Notes: a model not told the origin generated them from the sequence alone. Counted from the first letter of the stretch, positions 34,307 to 46,566 are shown. The stretch: 60,000 nucleotides of DNA from Diphasiastrum complanatum (GCA_029204225.1 CM055096.1:62788957-62848956), one strand, 5' to 3'. Translations and numbers: made by a program.

Positions 34307-37300
34307 CTATAAGCGATATGTAACTGGACTAAGAACCTCCAAAATGCGATAAGGCCCATAATAACGTGGTGCAAGCTTCTCAGTAGAAGCATGGCCCTGG
34401 ACAAAATGATGACGTGCAAACCGTAGGCGTAGATAAACCATATCTCCAAGCTGAAACTCAACATGGCGGCGGTGACGATCAACTGAGGTCTGATAACGTT
34501 GCTGAACATGCTGTAAATGAGAACTGGCCCGGGTAATAAGCTCTCGAGCACCAAGGTATCCAAAAAGCCCGAGAAGGTAGAACAATCCATCATAGGATAC
34601 AACAAGAACGGATGGAGAATCGGATGACCCATCGGAACTGGCCGCAAGTGTAATCCCAAAGTACACACCAGGCGCACAAGTGAGGAATAGAAGAAATGCA
34701 CTGGAACGAGGAACAGGATCTGCAACATCAGTAGCAAGCATCGCATCAATATCCACGTGTAGCTGGGAATGAGTATCAAAGCACATATGAGCAACACTGA
34801 CGTATATGGCGGCAACATCCCCAAAAACTATCCAAGAGAGGAAGAATTCTCTCAAGGTACCCTGATGGTCTCGGAACACCAGAACAAAGTGGCAACTCAG
34901 CATCGGATACCAAGCGATATGGAGCAACCTGAAATGACAGGGAATTTGAAGATCACCCAGACAAACAGTAGCTGGAACGGAGGCAATAACCCAAGCAAAC
35001 AGGATATGCCAAGCCTGACAATGAGCAACAATCCAAGGAACAGATAGAGAGCCACATGCATAATCATAGAGATATTCGCACCATAGGCGATCAGTAATAT
35101 GGAAAAACCAGCACCAATCAACAGGTCCAAATGAAAACCAAGCTATATGTAATAACCAGGAATTCCATGTATCCATAGCATCGGCATGGACAGCAGCAAG
35201 CCTATATGTAGAAACACCAGGAGACGGAAGGATGTCCGTGTACTCATCTAGAAAGATCCCAGCATATAAATACCCTAGATAAGTAATAGTGACCATCTGG
35301 CACATATACTCGGATGAAAAATGTGTAATAGTAAGGGCCAAAGGCGCATGAATCATGTCAGGAACCGTAGAAATATCATGAGACAGATCACAAACCTCAA
35401 GTAGAGATCCATGGAGTAAAGCGAAAGAAGATACAACCTGATCACCAATAGCGAGGGAACCATCAAACGTGGACCCATGAAGAACCCCATAGAAATCAGC
35501 AGGAATATCGGCCATAACAGACTCAAGAGATGGAGATATAGAGACCAATGGAGAAGATACTGCACTAACCACCGAACCAGGAGGGCAATCTGAAGTATGC
35601 GCAAAAGCAATAGTAGAAATACCACCAAGGTATACGGCCTCAATATCAATGAAACCAGGAATGACCACTGAATACGATATCTGTGAATCAAGGCATATAG
35701 GCGCAAGGCACACAACAACAACCTGTAAATCTGAAGCAGCATCAACCTGAGGAAGAGGACCCACGGATGGTGAAAGTGAAGCAGCAACTGATGTACTCTG
35801 AATGGAAAGAAGAGTTGCATCGTCAGCCTTTGGCAGGCTACGCATAAACTGCTTCCCGGTAACCAACTGGAAGTCTCCCTGAGAATCAATGCCAACAAGT
35901 GAGTGTGTAACTGCATCAAGTACAAATGTCAATGTCTGCTGTGTCAAGTCCAGTGTAACGGCTCCAAGAGATGCAAACCAATCAGCACCAAGGATAAGAT
36001 CATAACGCTCCATAGGAATAAAGTAAAGATCTGCCTGTCCAGAAAAATCTCCAATGCGGTATGGTAAACGCTGAAACATCTGAGAACTAGGAAAAGAATG
36101 GGAACTGGCAACCTCAACTGTGAGAGGCTGTGAAGCAGGAATAGGTGAAGCACGTATCTGACGAGTGATATAACTGCTAATAAAAGAATGAGTGCTGCCA
36201 GTATCAACTAAAGCAATATACTCACGACCTGTAATACGTACACGTAACCGAATGGAGCGAGGACCAGGACGCCCTGTCCAAGTAGCATAGGCAATCTGAG
36301 CATGGCAAGTAGCAGGAAGTAGATTAGTGGAAGGCTCAGAGGATAGGTCAGGCTCATCAGAAATATGAATGTAGATATCGGAATCATCTGGAGTAGTGCC
36401 CTCATGGTAAAAAACAGCAGTAGTAGTAGGGAGAGGTTGACAGCAATCACGGGCAAAATGGTCAGGACTCTTACAACGAAAGCAAAGACGTTGCTGCTGA
36501 AGGTCAACGAACTCTGCAGACGTGTAACGTCGGACGAAAGCAGGTCGAGGAGTCGGAGGACGAGGAGACGAAGGGACAATGGAGAGAGCTGGAACAGAAG
36601 GGGCAAGCGTAGGGGTGGACGCAGCGGGAAAAGATGAAGCAGAAGGATGGGGTCGGGAGAAGCGGGAAGGAAGAGTGTCAGAGTACTTATGCTGTAAAGT
36701 ACTGGCGAGAGACATCGCCCCAACAAGTGTGGGAGGACGGAAGGAAGAAACATCATAACGTAAAGCACCACAAAGCCCAGCAATGTAACGAGAAATAAGC
36801 TCAGTGGGCTGTAGATCTATGAAAAGATAAGAAAGCTCCATAAACTGATCTGTATAAGAAGCAAGATCACTGGTCTGAGTGAGACTACGGAATGTATCAC
36901 GTTGGCGGTCGAGCCACTGAGGGTCAATCATAGCATGACGGAGGTCACGGCGAAAAGTATGCCATAAATGGAGCCCTTCCCGATCAGGATCAGCTTTATA
37001 AAGTCACCACCACGTGGCGGCGCGTCCATCTAAATGTAAAGCAGCCAACTGGATCTTATGAGGATCAGTCTTAGGGTAGATCTGAAAATATGTGTCACGC
37101 TTAGCAAACCAATTCTCGAATAAATTCCCGTCAGAGGTACCGGAATAGGTAGCAAGCTGTACCCTATCACGAAAGTCTCGAGCAAAGTGTGGCTCAGGAA
37201 GTGGGGGACGTGAAAAGAAACCAGGAGATGGGTTAGGTGGAATGATCGGTCCACCACCAGGCTGACTAGCAGAGGAAGATGGAAATCCAAATGGAGGGGG

Positions 37301-37552
37301 AGTCCCAAATGAAGAAAAAACAGGAGCTTTACCAGGACCATGAGGCTGTAAGGAATCAATCTGTGACTGCATAGTAGCAAAGTCGGTCATAACGGTATCA
37401 AAGCGAAGAACGAGGCCAGAAAGGGTCTCATCCATGCGACGAAACTGATCGGATAAGGTTTCCTGAGTAGTCTCACTCGGGGTAGGTGAATGTGCCATAA
37501 TGATAGTGGAAGGAATAGACGAAAACTTGAGAGAGCGGACTCTTGTCGTCAC
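34307..37552 (-). CDS. Ty3-A' gag-protease-X-integrase-tail polyprotein
   Basis: One frame of about 1,080 codons with a single in-frame TGA (37004-37006). Before the stop: MAHSPTPSETTQETLSDQFR and the rest of gag. In the 874-codon part (from 36931): CCHC knuckle at residues 150-163 (CFRCKSPDHFARDC), protease VDTGSTHSFI at 242-251, then X at about 380-795. The integrase tail follows (GDMVYLRLRFARHHF; APRYYGPYRILEVLSPV). X is rich in Trp, Cys, His and Leu, with LLHIAW twice (residues 593-598 and 679-684), and has no RT or integrase motif. It resembles nothing I know. The intact gag and protease suggest recent activity with a helper. Confidence 0.82.
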
Positions 37553-38190
37553 CCCAAATTAGTCTATTAAAACCATTATTATCACAACTAAGAAAGGACA
37601 ACAATCAGCAAATGAAAAAAAGTGAAAATGAAGGCTGTGAAAATGCGCTGGACAGCCAGGAGGCAAGTGACAAATTGGAATATCAAACGGAGTCGGAATT
37701 TCGTGAAACCTGGTTGAGGATGGACGATGGACAGCCTGCAAACAAGGTGTGAAAAATGGCTGCAAACGGAGACAAAAACGGACGAAAGTGACAGGTATGA
37801 AGCGGCCGCACAGCCTGCCAACAAAAGTGAAAAGAGGGCTGAAAATGGAAGGAGGAACGAACGAAAAAGACGAGGGAATTGGGCGCTGGAGAGCCTGCAA
37901 ACAAGCTAGAAATGGGTGATGGAGGGTTGAAACTTGGGCGCCGGAAATAATCTGCCCCAATTTTTTTTTTTTCCGGCCGCCAAATTTAGCGGAAGTACTT
38001 CCACTAACTATCTGCTAAAGCTCCGCCATGGAAAATGATGGGAGCTGTTCCTCCTCCAAACTGTGCTGAATGTTGCTGAAGCAAAGAGACGAAAGCCCTC
38101 AACAAAGAGAGAAAAATCAGCAAGGAAAATGGGCACCCAAGCAGAAAATCAGATCTGAAATTCAGCAATCAGGAAAGTGCTCTGATACCA
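37553..38190 (-). other. Ty3-A' leader and primer-binding site
   Basis: gctctgatacca at 38179-38190 abuts the LTR and is the reverse complement of the tRNA-Met primer site. The leader down to gag contains several similar blocks with 'acagcctgcaaacaa(g)', an internal repetition also seen in the related Ty3-A leader as 'ccc(t)actgctgcccaccta'-type repeats. No separate gene was seen. Confidence 0.8.
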
Positions 38191-38631
38191 AGTTACGAAT
38201 AAAGCCACAACTAATCTAAAGCTATGCTATGAAAGCATCACATAAGCAAGACTTAAGCTATGAAAGCAGCACATAAGCAAGACTTAACCCTAGAAAGCAG
38301 GAAAGAGAGAGATTAAGGAGACTAAAGAGAGATCAATATCATCAGCTGAATAACAAATGACACAGTTTCCCTACTTATAGCCAAGAGGAAGCCCTAAAAG
38401 GAAGCTTACGGTGGCTAGGGCCCAACTGGGAGGGAAAATAGTGCGCCCTCCAAGAAGGCCCCCACTCTCCAGTAATATGTCCAAATGGCCTAATAATGAA
38501 TAATAAGGCCAAAGGCCAACCATATAGTCTAAGTGTCACTAATGAAAAAAAAAGGGCCCAAGGCCTGCTTATGCATAAATTAAAGTAAATGTAAATGGAG
38601 GCGGCGAATGTAATGAGCCGAGTCCATAACT
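38191..38631 (-). repeat. Ty3-A' 5' LTR
   Basis: The 441-bp LTR has ends AGTTATGGACTCGG and CGTAACT on the - strand. It carries a duplicated 'gctatgaaagca(g/t)cacataagcaagactta' block relative to Ty3-A, also present in the 3' LTR at 49426 and in the LTR at 58229. Those three LTRs form one subfamily. Confidence 0.9.
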
Positions 38632-38636
38632 GCACC

Positions 38637-40203
38637 ATACAAATAATGCCTCCAAGTCTTAAGGGCATGGACTATAGAAAAGAGTTCCTTTTCATAGGCA
38701 CTTTACCTAGTCTGAGCTGGCTCGAGTTTTTTACTCTCGAACGCAACTGGTCGTCCACCCTGAGTTAGCATAGCACCTACTGCAAAGTCGCTAGCATCTG
38801 TTTCGACCACAAATGGCTGATTGGGGTCGACGACTTTTAAAACTGGTGCTGTAGCTAAGGCTGTTTTGAGAGCATCAAAGCTCTCCTATTGTGCGGACTC
38901 CCAAATGAACTCCTTTCCCTTCCCCTTAAGGAGATTTGTCATAGGGACTGCTATCTGAGCATATTTCATGACAAATCGTCTGTAATATCCCGCCAGACCA
39001 AGAAAGATTTGAAGTTCCAAAATATTCTGAGGTCTCAGCCAACTGAGTATTGCTTTAACCTTATTTGGGTCCATCTTAATCCCATCTGAAGAGATAATGT
39101 GACCCAAATATGCTACCTCTTCAACGAAGAATTCACACTTGGATTGTTTAGCATAAAGCTTATGCTTTCTGAGCAGTCGAAACACCTTTCTGAGGTGTTT
39201 TAGATGCTCCTTCCTCGTTTTGCTGTAGACGAGGATGTCATCTAAAAATACAACTACAAACTTACCCAAGAATGGTCTGAGGACACTGTTCATCAAGGTC
39301 ATAAAGGTAGCTGGGGCATTTGTGAGCCAAATGGCATCATCTTAAACTCATAATGACCATGACGAGTCCTAAAGGCTGTTTTCGGGACATCTTCCGATTT
39401 TATACGGACTTGATGATATCTCGATCTGAGGTCTATTTTACTGAAAATTTTAGCCCCATCGAGTTGATCAAACAACTCGTCTGCCCGAGGCATAGGATAT
39501 TTATTCTTTATTGTGACTTTATTGAGGGCTCTGTAATCTATGCAAAGACGCATAGACCCCTCTTTCTTTTTCACCAAAAGGCTCTGTTCGGCTGACCCGA
39601 TACGGAGGTTTAGAAACAGGGGTTGTACCTGGTACTAGGTTTATTACATGATCTACCTCTCTGGTAGGTGGCAAACCATGTGGCAAATCTTCAGGAAAAA
39701 CATCTTTAAATTTAGACAATAAAGTTTCTAATTTACTGATTTTCTGCTGTATAGAACTAGAAATAGAAACTTCAGGAATAAACTGAAAGTCACATAAGAA
39801 TACCTGATGGTCGTCGTCTCCGATTAGCTGACAGAGCTGTGAACTGCAGACCATAGGACTGTTGGGAACATCATGCTCCCCATGCAACTGGATCTCTCGG
39901 CCTTTATGCTGAAAGCTGAGGGTGTTCTCCTGATAGTTTGTGGAGGGAAGGTCCTAAACTGTAGAGCCAATCTCTCCCGAGAACAATGTCTGTGCGATCC
40001 AAGTGCATTATCTTAAAGTTTATTTCATCTTGGTACCCCTGAATACCAAGATTTAAGTTACTTACCATAGTTTCCCAGATTTTCTTATCTTCACCCTTAG
40101 CTAATGAAACTATGTACCTATGCTGACTAGGTACTTCTGGTAGTTTAATTTTTTTAACCAGGGTGTAGTTGATGAAATTATGGGTTGCCCCATCATCAAC
40201 CAT
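38637..40203 (-). pseudogene. Ty3-B2 protease, RT and RNase H start
   Basis: Pieces in several frames: protease [92 protein letters not shown]; then the start of RNase H. Defects against Ty3-B1 are a deletion of about 100 bp near 39580 (after the VSRTE motif), frameshifts near 39335 and 39940, and a stop near 38887. Confidence 0.88.
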
Positions 40204-40215
40204 AACTCTTACTGA

Positions 40216-41450
40216 CTAATTACCAACTTTCCCATGCATACGTACTAGGTCATGCGGCCCAAAGCTGAAGGGTCTCGCTAGCATTGCAGAGGTCAGCTGG
40301 CAACAGTGTTCATGATCTTCATGATACACTTTGATCTCGGAAGCTGCCGAGTCAATGGGAAAACTTACAGTCTGAACAAGATGAACTTGTTTCTTATCTT
40401 TTTTATCTTTTTTAGTGAAAGGCCCCTTGGGACACTGTCTAACTATGTGTCCCTTGCCCATACACACAAAGCACAAACGTTCTTGTTTGGCTTTCTCAAA
40501 ATCTTCTGGTTTTAAGGGCTGTATGAATGAAGGGCGTTTCTGAGGAGCTTCACTTTTAAATTTATCCTCAAAGATGAATATAAAGTAGAGGTCCAGAGAA
40601 ACTCGCCTACTACCCTTGAGCAAGCTCTCAGATATGCTCAAATCTATGATGATTCAGTGGGTAGGAAGAGGGATAGACAACAGCCCCTTTGTGAGCAGCC
40701 TCGGACAAACCCTCTGATTTTCCGATAATCATCCAGATTTTTAATTTTTAAAATTGCTTCTCGATACTGCGAGATATATTGGATTAGGGACTTGTCCATT
40801 ACTGTTCTTTCCCAGGCTTCCCAGGCTCTATCAAGTTCATTCTCTGGTAGGAATTCTCTTAGGAAAGCTTCTTCAAAGGCTTTTCATGACCGGGGAGTCT
40901 GCCCAGTCTCCTGGAGATTTAACCACCACTTATAGGCCATGGGCCCTAAGGAAAGACTGGCCTCAATTGCTTGCAAATGGTCAGGGGTCTGTTTAAGAGC
41001 ATGAATGTTCTTCCATTTGCTGAGGAAGGTTTGTAGAATACCTGCATTTCTATCTTTCTCTTCCCCAATAAAAGTAGGAGGCTTTAAATCTTTAAAAACA
41101 CTGGGGTGAGACCGTAGAGTCTCACCCGAAACTGATGGAAGTGGAGAAGGGGACAACTGAAAAGTGGAGGGAAGGCTTCCTTTCGTGGAACTCAAAATCA
41201 AGCCTTTGAGTTCAGCGAACGAGTCATCCACACTGGACTTGAAATTGGCTAATGCCAACTTCAAAAAAAAAACTTCTGTTACCAAATGGAGGAACTGCTC
41301 CTTGGTAACCAATTCGTCGAGTTCTTCGGCGAATTGTTCCTGTTCTTCCATTTCCATGGGTTCTTTCCCTTTTCTGTAAGCCAAGGCTTCTGTTTCAAGT
41401 TCGTCGATGCCTCTCTCCGGGGGTTGATCAGGTCCCTGAGGAGTGGTCAT
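40216..41450 (-). pseudogene. Ty3-B2 gag with zinc knuckle
   Basis: Starts MTTPQGPDQPPERG (41450) and passes through the acidic and coiled-coil segment to [20 protein letters not shown]. It then breaks frame near 40884 and resumes at 40641 with a CCHC knuckle (CFVCMGKGHIVRQC) and a Lys-rich stretch before the protease. A short poly-A insertion near 41265 adds lysines or alters the frame. It supplies the gag region deleted in Ty3-B1. Confidence 0.85.
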
Positions 41451-42330
41451 TTTCAGAATTGAAAGAGAGGTACCTTAACTTCTGAAAAAAAGGTCAGAAA
41501 GACTGATTTACAACTGTACAAAGAGGGAAAGATGACTTAGCTGTTTCTGAGGATTGTACTTCCAAAGAAAATACAAAGAGGAACCCTCTCAGCTCTTTTA
41601 CCCAAGATTTCAGACCTGCTATCCCGGAAAATCCCAGTTTGAAGCTCCAAAACGGTGCCAAATTTCCCGGTTCTTGAGTGAAGTAGCTCGCTGATCTGAT
41701 TTCAGATGTGGGGCTCCAACAAACCGAGTAAAAACCGGAAAAATACAAGAAGAAATCCGAAATTTTGATGTCCCTGCCCTCGCTGATTGGACAGCAACCT
41801 GTCTGGCCCGATTTGTCCAAATTTAGACTCAAAAATCCGCTTGAATCTCTGATTTGACCTCAGGTGGTAGGTCGCTGGTCTGTGGCAAGCAAGTCTGAAG
41901 CTCAGACTTCTGAAAAACCTTTGAAATATAGAGATAAATTCTGAAATTTGTCCCCTACTGTCCAGCGCTGGACCTGCTGTAGAAATCCTCTTCAAACCTT
42001 GCTTACTTTGTATTTCCACTCAAAACTCAAGGAAGGAGGCTGCTCTGACAGCGCTGGTTTTTGCATCAAACTTCCTGACTTAAAAACGCTCCAAAATCCG
42101 GAATTTCCACTCCAAAATCGAAGTTTAAACCCTGATTGGCAGCAGGCTGATCCAAATTTTACTGTAAAAACAAGTAATCCTACGGAGATTTCCACCATAG
42201 ATAGCTGGCTCTCCAGCGCTGACCCTGCTCTATCTATTTTTGCAATATTAACAATAATTGCTATGCACTCTGATGGATTTCTCCCCTGCTGAAACTGAGC
42301 TCCCAAAGAAGGAGATGGCTCTGATACCAG

Positions 42331-42687
42331 TGTAATAGATCCTAACACCACAGTAGGGCAAACACTAACTGATCCACCCAACCTTGCCTACTCCCTGATA
42401 TAGAGTAAGCTCCTCCTAGCCCAGTGTGACGACTGGTAGCATGCAACTGCCAAGTGTCGGCCACGTGTCACTGACGTGGCTGACTGCACGTCGGGACCCA
42501 ACTGGGGGCCCTGTCCTGCTGAGAGGGTCCCTAGACTGTGTTAGGCCCGCCATGGCTATGGACCATGCTGGGGCACACTACTCACACTGTCTTGCCCTGT
42601 TGGTCGTGTACATTGGCACGACCCTGACTGTGGTATCTGACCTATCTGTGTTTTCTAGGGTTCGGCACTGGTCACGAGCTCGTAACA
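42331..42687 (-). repeat. Ty3-B2 5' LTR
   Basis: The 357-bp LTR has ends as in Ty3-B1 (TGTTACGAGC...CTATTACA on the - strand). The primer site gctctgatacca is at 42318-42329. It differs from the Ty3-B1 LTRs at more positions than those differ from each other, so it is a separate, somewhat older insertion. It interrupts a LINE 3' region at 42688. Confidence 0.92.
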
Positions 42688-43965
42688 CTGCTGCTACTAC
42701 TACTGAAAAAAGATGTAATACAAGCTGCAGTGGGCAGTGAAACTGAGATCTGCTGCCGATGTCGAATGTAAGAGGGTCGTCTCCTCGTGGTAGGATGAAG
42801 AGGTAATGCTGGGAGGTGCGCTGCCTCTGATCTTTGTGGGAAGTCGTGTCCTCATCTTCGTCATCATCATCTGAATCTGGGACTGGTCGTGAACGTCGTC
42901 TGGAGAAAAAGGAGGTAATCTGAAGCTGTGTGTCAGGAGCAATCTGACGCCGAGGCTATAGATCCCGTCGTAATAGAAACATCTCTCGGATCATAACTGC
43001 CACACAGCGTGGATCCTCATACGTAACAAGTGAACGCAAAGTAACTGGTGTATCCCTGAACAAGCAATAGTATCTCCAACGAATCTCATAATAAGCTGGG
43101 CAAATGAAAATAAAATGCTCCTCAGTCTCTACTGCACCTAGGGAACATAGCTGGCAGATCCTGTCCTCTCGTGGGGTACCCTGAAACCGACCAATCTCAA
43201 TCTCAAGCTGGTGTGAAGAGACACGGAGCTGACCCAATATGAATCTGAGACCATGTGATAATCCAGATCGTAGGTAAAGCGGTAGAAGAGGAGACCCTGA
43301 TACATCTTTCTCCAGTAAATGAAGTCGATAAAAGTCGAGTTTGACACCCAACTGGCCATGCCAGGCCCACTCAAGGTGAGCTCTATAAATGAATTGTCAG
43401 ATGTAGTAGAAGGAAGTGCAGTGATAGAGATACCGAATGTGCTAAGAAGTCTAGAGGCCTGAGAGAACCAAGCCACATGGTAGCCCTGACTCTGAAGATG
43501 CTAAGATGAAATGAGAGCAGCCTGAGTATATCTCTGCTCAGAGGACTAGAACGCACTAATGCACTGAATATATGTGATGAGCTGGAGTAAGGCATCAAGG
43601 TACATAGGCGGAACCGCAAACTCAGCAAGGATGATCTAGTTACTACTGAAGGCTCAGCCCGAATCATGCGTGAAAGCATAGTGATTTATAATCGCGAGAT
43701 ACTAGCCAGTCAGATGAAGTGAGGCCCGTGCACCATGCAGCTGATGCATAGAGGGCTGTAGGAGAAACAATGGTGTCAAAAAGCCGACACTTACTCGAGG
43801 CATCTCGAATAGACTTACGGAAGCAAAATCTCTCCATCTGGGCAAGAGAAGCATGGCCTTTCCCAAGTCTACTAGAAGCTGCATGTCTCATACTAAATAT
43901 AGGACCAATAAAAAGTGTGCCCAAGTAAGTGTAGGATGGAACAATCTCTAATGGCTGACTATCCT
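42688..43965 (-). pseudogene. LINE ORF2 C-terminal half
   Basis: - strand frames encode the end of the LINE RT region (TLFIGPIFSMRHAASSRLGK, LFDTIVSPTALYASAAWCTG), then FILGQLRVSSHQLEIEIGRF. The zinc-binding end follows: ICQLCSLGAVETEEHFIFIC, YYEIRWRYYCLFRDTPVTL, RSLVTYEDPRCVAVMIREM. Then comes a 3' region with an Arg- and Asp-rich tail. Several frameshifts are present. The Ty3-B2 LTR cuts its 3' end at 42688. Confidence 0.82.
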
Positions 43966-43971
43966 CATGTC

Positions 43972-44070
43972 TTTGTGTGTGTGTGTGTGTGTGTGTGTGT
44001 GAGATAATAGATTGTGTGTGCGCGTGAGTGTGTGAGTGTGTGTGTGTGTGTGAGATTGTGCGTGTGCGTG

Positions 44071-44166
<96 letters not shown>
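43972..44166. repeat. (GT)n(GA)n compound microsatellite
   Basis: GT/GTGA repeats at about 43972-44116 are followed by uninterrupted GA at 44117-44166. The tract lies between LINE and hAT-2 sequence. Open frames here are only low-complexity. Confidence 0.95.
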
Positions 44167-44169
<3 letters not shown>

Positions 44170-44286
44170 GTGCATTGTGTGTGTGGTGTCACGACTCACG
44201 TGTGCATGAGTTTCGTTGTGTGTGAGACTTTTGAGTGTGTGTCTTATGTGTCACACTCACGAGACTTGAGGGCTCAAGTGTGACTT

Positions 44287-46143
44287 GTGATTAGGGTGAA
44301 TCCCAATAATTCAAAATTGATTGAAGATTCAAGAATCAAGATATTGAATTGTGATTGGTCTTCCTGCCACCTGGTGCCATGCCGAGGACAAGAGATCCCT
44401 TATGGGACCATGTCACCATTGATGCTTCTTACGGTACCTCCAGCACGAAGAGGTGGACTTGTAGATACTGTCACGTCTCCTTCACAGGTGGGCCTGCTCG
44501 GATTAGGGCGCAGTTATACCATCAGCGTGGATACAATATAGCCCCTTGCGAGCAGGCACCAACATCATTGGCACATATAGGTGATCGAGCTCGAGCGGAG
44601 GAGCATGAGGCTGGTACTTCGATGGCGAGAGGTAAATAGGTTCCACTAAAGCCTGAAGTTTAAGCTTAGTCCTAAGTGAAAAGTCATTTCAAGTTTCAAC
44701 TTGCACAATGTGAATGTATGTAATTTTCTACTAATTTTGAGTGTTGCTGAAATTTGAGACTTGAAAGATATCAGTTCAAATGTCCAAAATTGTATTGTAT
44801 GAATTTCCGAGTCGCGACTTTACAATTCGATTTTGCCAAATGAACACCGAACACTGAATTCTTTAATGTTGACATGTCACAACTTACACATTTGTCATTG
44901 ACACAAGGCGATGGAGAGCCTCCACGTCACTGGTTGTACCTTTTGCAGTTCTCACACCCATCTCTTCTCAGGAAGAGGCCGAGGGTGTAGGTGCCAGTGA
45001 TGTCCAGCGTGGTCCACCTGCTGACATCGATGGATCTTCGGAGCCACGCAGAGCCCCTGTGCCATCGACGAGGGCTCGTGACCATCTTGGTAGGTCCACA
45101 CAACTTGGGGCTATTATGTGGGTCGCTATGACCTATGCGACCTCCCCTTTCACTTGGCCAGGTACATACCGCATTCTTGACTCCTGAATCTTTCTTAATT
45201 TTGATCAATTTTTTTTAATTTGTACTATGTACATTGTAGTGTCATGTATCATGTATGGCATATGCGGCTATGTCTCTACTTTGCTCTCTAGATTTTGGTT
45301 CGTCATCCTTAGATGTCTCAAAATTTGAACTATATGAGTCATGAGTCATGACACATTGACAAGTCACAAGTTACACAATTGACTCTCGACTCAATGGATT
45401 ATGCAATTTGTTTGTACTTACCGTCGATGATTTGGACTCTCTAGAATGGAGGGACATGATGAGAGTCGTATCCAGCATTGGTTTTGAGTGGGAGGGACTG
45501 AGCATGGAGCAGCTCAGGACAAGAGAGCTTGTTGCAGAGCGAGACACTGTCGAGAGGGACTTGGACCCCCATCAAGAGATCGTGGGTTCAGTATGTACTG
45601 TATACTTATGGTTCATGAATTGCGATCTAACTGAGTAGTAACTGTTCACCATGATTCATCTATGGCTGTGTTGAATGTTCTGACTTCGAAGTAGTAATTT
45701 GAAAGTTGATTCTTGAGGTTCTAAGTTCTAAGTTTCAGCTAGTAGTTGTTTGTCATTACTCATTGTGTTCACTTTCAAACGACAATCTACTATTTAGGTT
45801 TGGATGCAACATCATTTCAGATGGCTGGAGACAAGCGCGGGCCACATCCTGAATATATTGGTGTCTTCTTGTATGGGCACTATGTTTTTGAGAGCCATTG
45901 ATGCCTCTGATGCAGGCACATCTATCATTGGAGAATATATGTTTGGCCACATTCAAAGAGCCATTGAGGATGTGGGGCCAGCCAATGTTGTGCAGGTATA
46001 ATAACTTGACTGTTACTATTTGTAACTTGAAACTTGCGTCCACTCTCACGTCCCAAACCATGATTTACACATAACATGCACGATGCATGTTGCATCAATG
46101 TCCATTTTCCAATGATCATGAATCATGATTTGTAGTTAGTAAT
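44287..46143 (+). pseudogene. hAT-2 transposase, N-terminal half
   Basis: Exon-like blocks on the + strand. A BED finger at about 44375-44560 (RDPLWDHVTIDASYG, KRWTCRYCHVSFTGGPARIR, then the His pair in YHQRGYN). A variable Glu-rich block at 44960-45170. A helical block at 45408-45600 (DDLDSLEWRDMMRVVSSIGF). A DUF659 block at 45800-45993 (GTMFLRAIDASDAGTSIIGE, HIQRAIEDVGPANVVQ), followed by a donor gtataa. The next exon in the family (VIDNASN...) is at 29982 on the - strand, so the two halves are one transposase. It ends at the Ty3-A target site GTAAT (46139-46143). Confidence 0.82.
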
Positions 46144-46566
46144 AGTTACGAATGAAGCCACAATTGATCTAGAGCTAAGCCATGAAAGCATCACATAAGC
46201 AAGACTTAACCCTAAAAAGCATGAAAGAGAGAGATTAAGGAGGCTAAAGAGAGAGATAAATATCATCAACTGAATAAAAGACTACAATGTTGCCCTATAT
46301 ATACCCTACCAATGAACCCTAAAGTAGAAATTCAAAAGTAGAGGGAGGCAGGAGATTTGGAGGGAAAATAGTGCGCCCCCCCAATAGGACGACCCCCACT
46401 CCAAATCAATATGACCAAGTCCTAAAAATGTGACCAAATAGGGCCAAAGGCCAGCCATATAGTCTAAGTGTCAATAATGAATAGAAAAGGGCCCAAGGGC
46501 TGCTTATGCATAAAGTAAAGTAAATGTAAATGGACGTGGCGAATGTAATGAGCCGAGTCCATAACT
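46144..46566 (-). repeat. Ty3-A 3' LTR
   Basis: The 423-bp partner of 30123-30544 has AG...CT ends and the same TATA-like ccctatatatacc. It lies next to GTAAT, the target duplication shared with the 5' LTR flank. It lacks the 'gctatgaaagca' duplication of the Ty3-A' subfamily. Confidence 0.9.

Larger units (their letters stand above)
34101..38631 (-). mobile_element. Ty3-A', gypsy element with RT/integrase core replaced by X
   Basis: 5' part of a - strand element: 5' LTR (38191-38631), primer site (38179-38190), gag, protease, then about 1.25 kb of unrelated open sequence (X), then the integrase C-terminal tail and chromodomain to about 34101. Its end and 3' LTR are at 49247-49868 on the + strand. 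Total length before inversion is about 5.2 kb. Target duplication: GCACC at 38632-38636 and GGTGC at 49869-49873. No RT, RNase H or integrase core is present, so it depends on enzymes in trans, plausibly from Ty3-A-type elements with matching LTRs and primer site. Confidence 0.88.
38632..42687 (-). mobile_element. Ty3-B2 gypsy element, 5' part
   Basis: Second copy of the Ty3-B family: 5' LTR, primer site, gag, protease, and RT into RNase H. It is cut where Ty3-A' inserted (RHYLYGA, target GGTGC). It continues at 49869 on the other strand because of the inversion. Unlike Ty3-B1 it keeps the CCHC part of gag. Its 3' end (rest of integrase, chromodomain, 3' LTR) is missing. Confidence 0.9.

Noticed and set aside
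34769-35047. 92-aa + strand open frame opposite X
   Set aside because: A matching open frame exists in Ty3-A'' (59539-59802), but the - strand frame is far longer and continuous with gag and chromodomain. The + strand frame is probably a shadow, although it is not formally excluded.
34101-38631. X as an envelope-like gene of an endogenous retrovirus
   Set aside because: Env-like genes lie after pol. X sits in place of RT/integrase, upstream of the chromodomain, and shows no signal peptide or fusion motif I can recognise.
38337-38668. Open frames in LTRs reading PWALFFSLVTLRLYGWPLALL and alike, at 30034-30282, 38375-38668, 49347-49682 and 58415-58732
   Set aside because: They are the same LTR DNA translated in each copy. 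LTR sequence similarity, and not coding, explains the conservation.
43972-44166. CRISPR-like or telomere-like array
   Set aside because: It is simple dinucleotide repeat without spacers. The genome is plant.
43948-44283. Open frames of Cys/Val, Thr/His or Ser/Leu repeats
   Set aside because: They are translations of the (GT)n(GA)n microsatellite in several frames and have no gene evidence.
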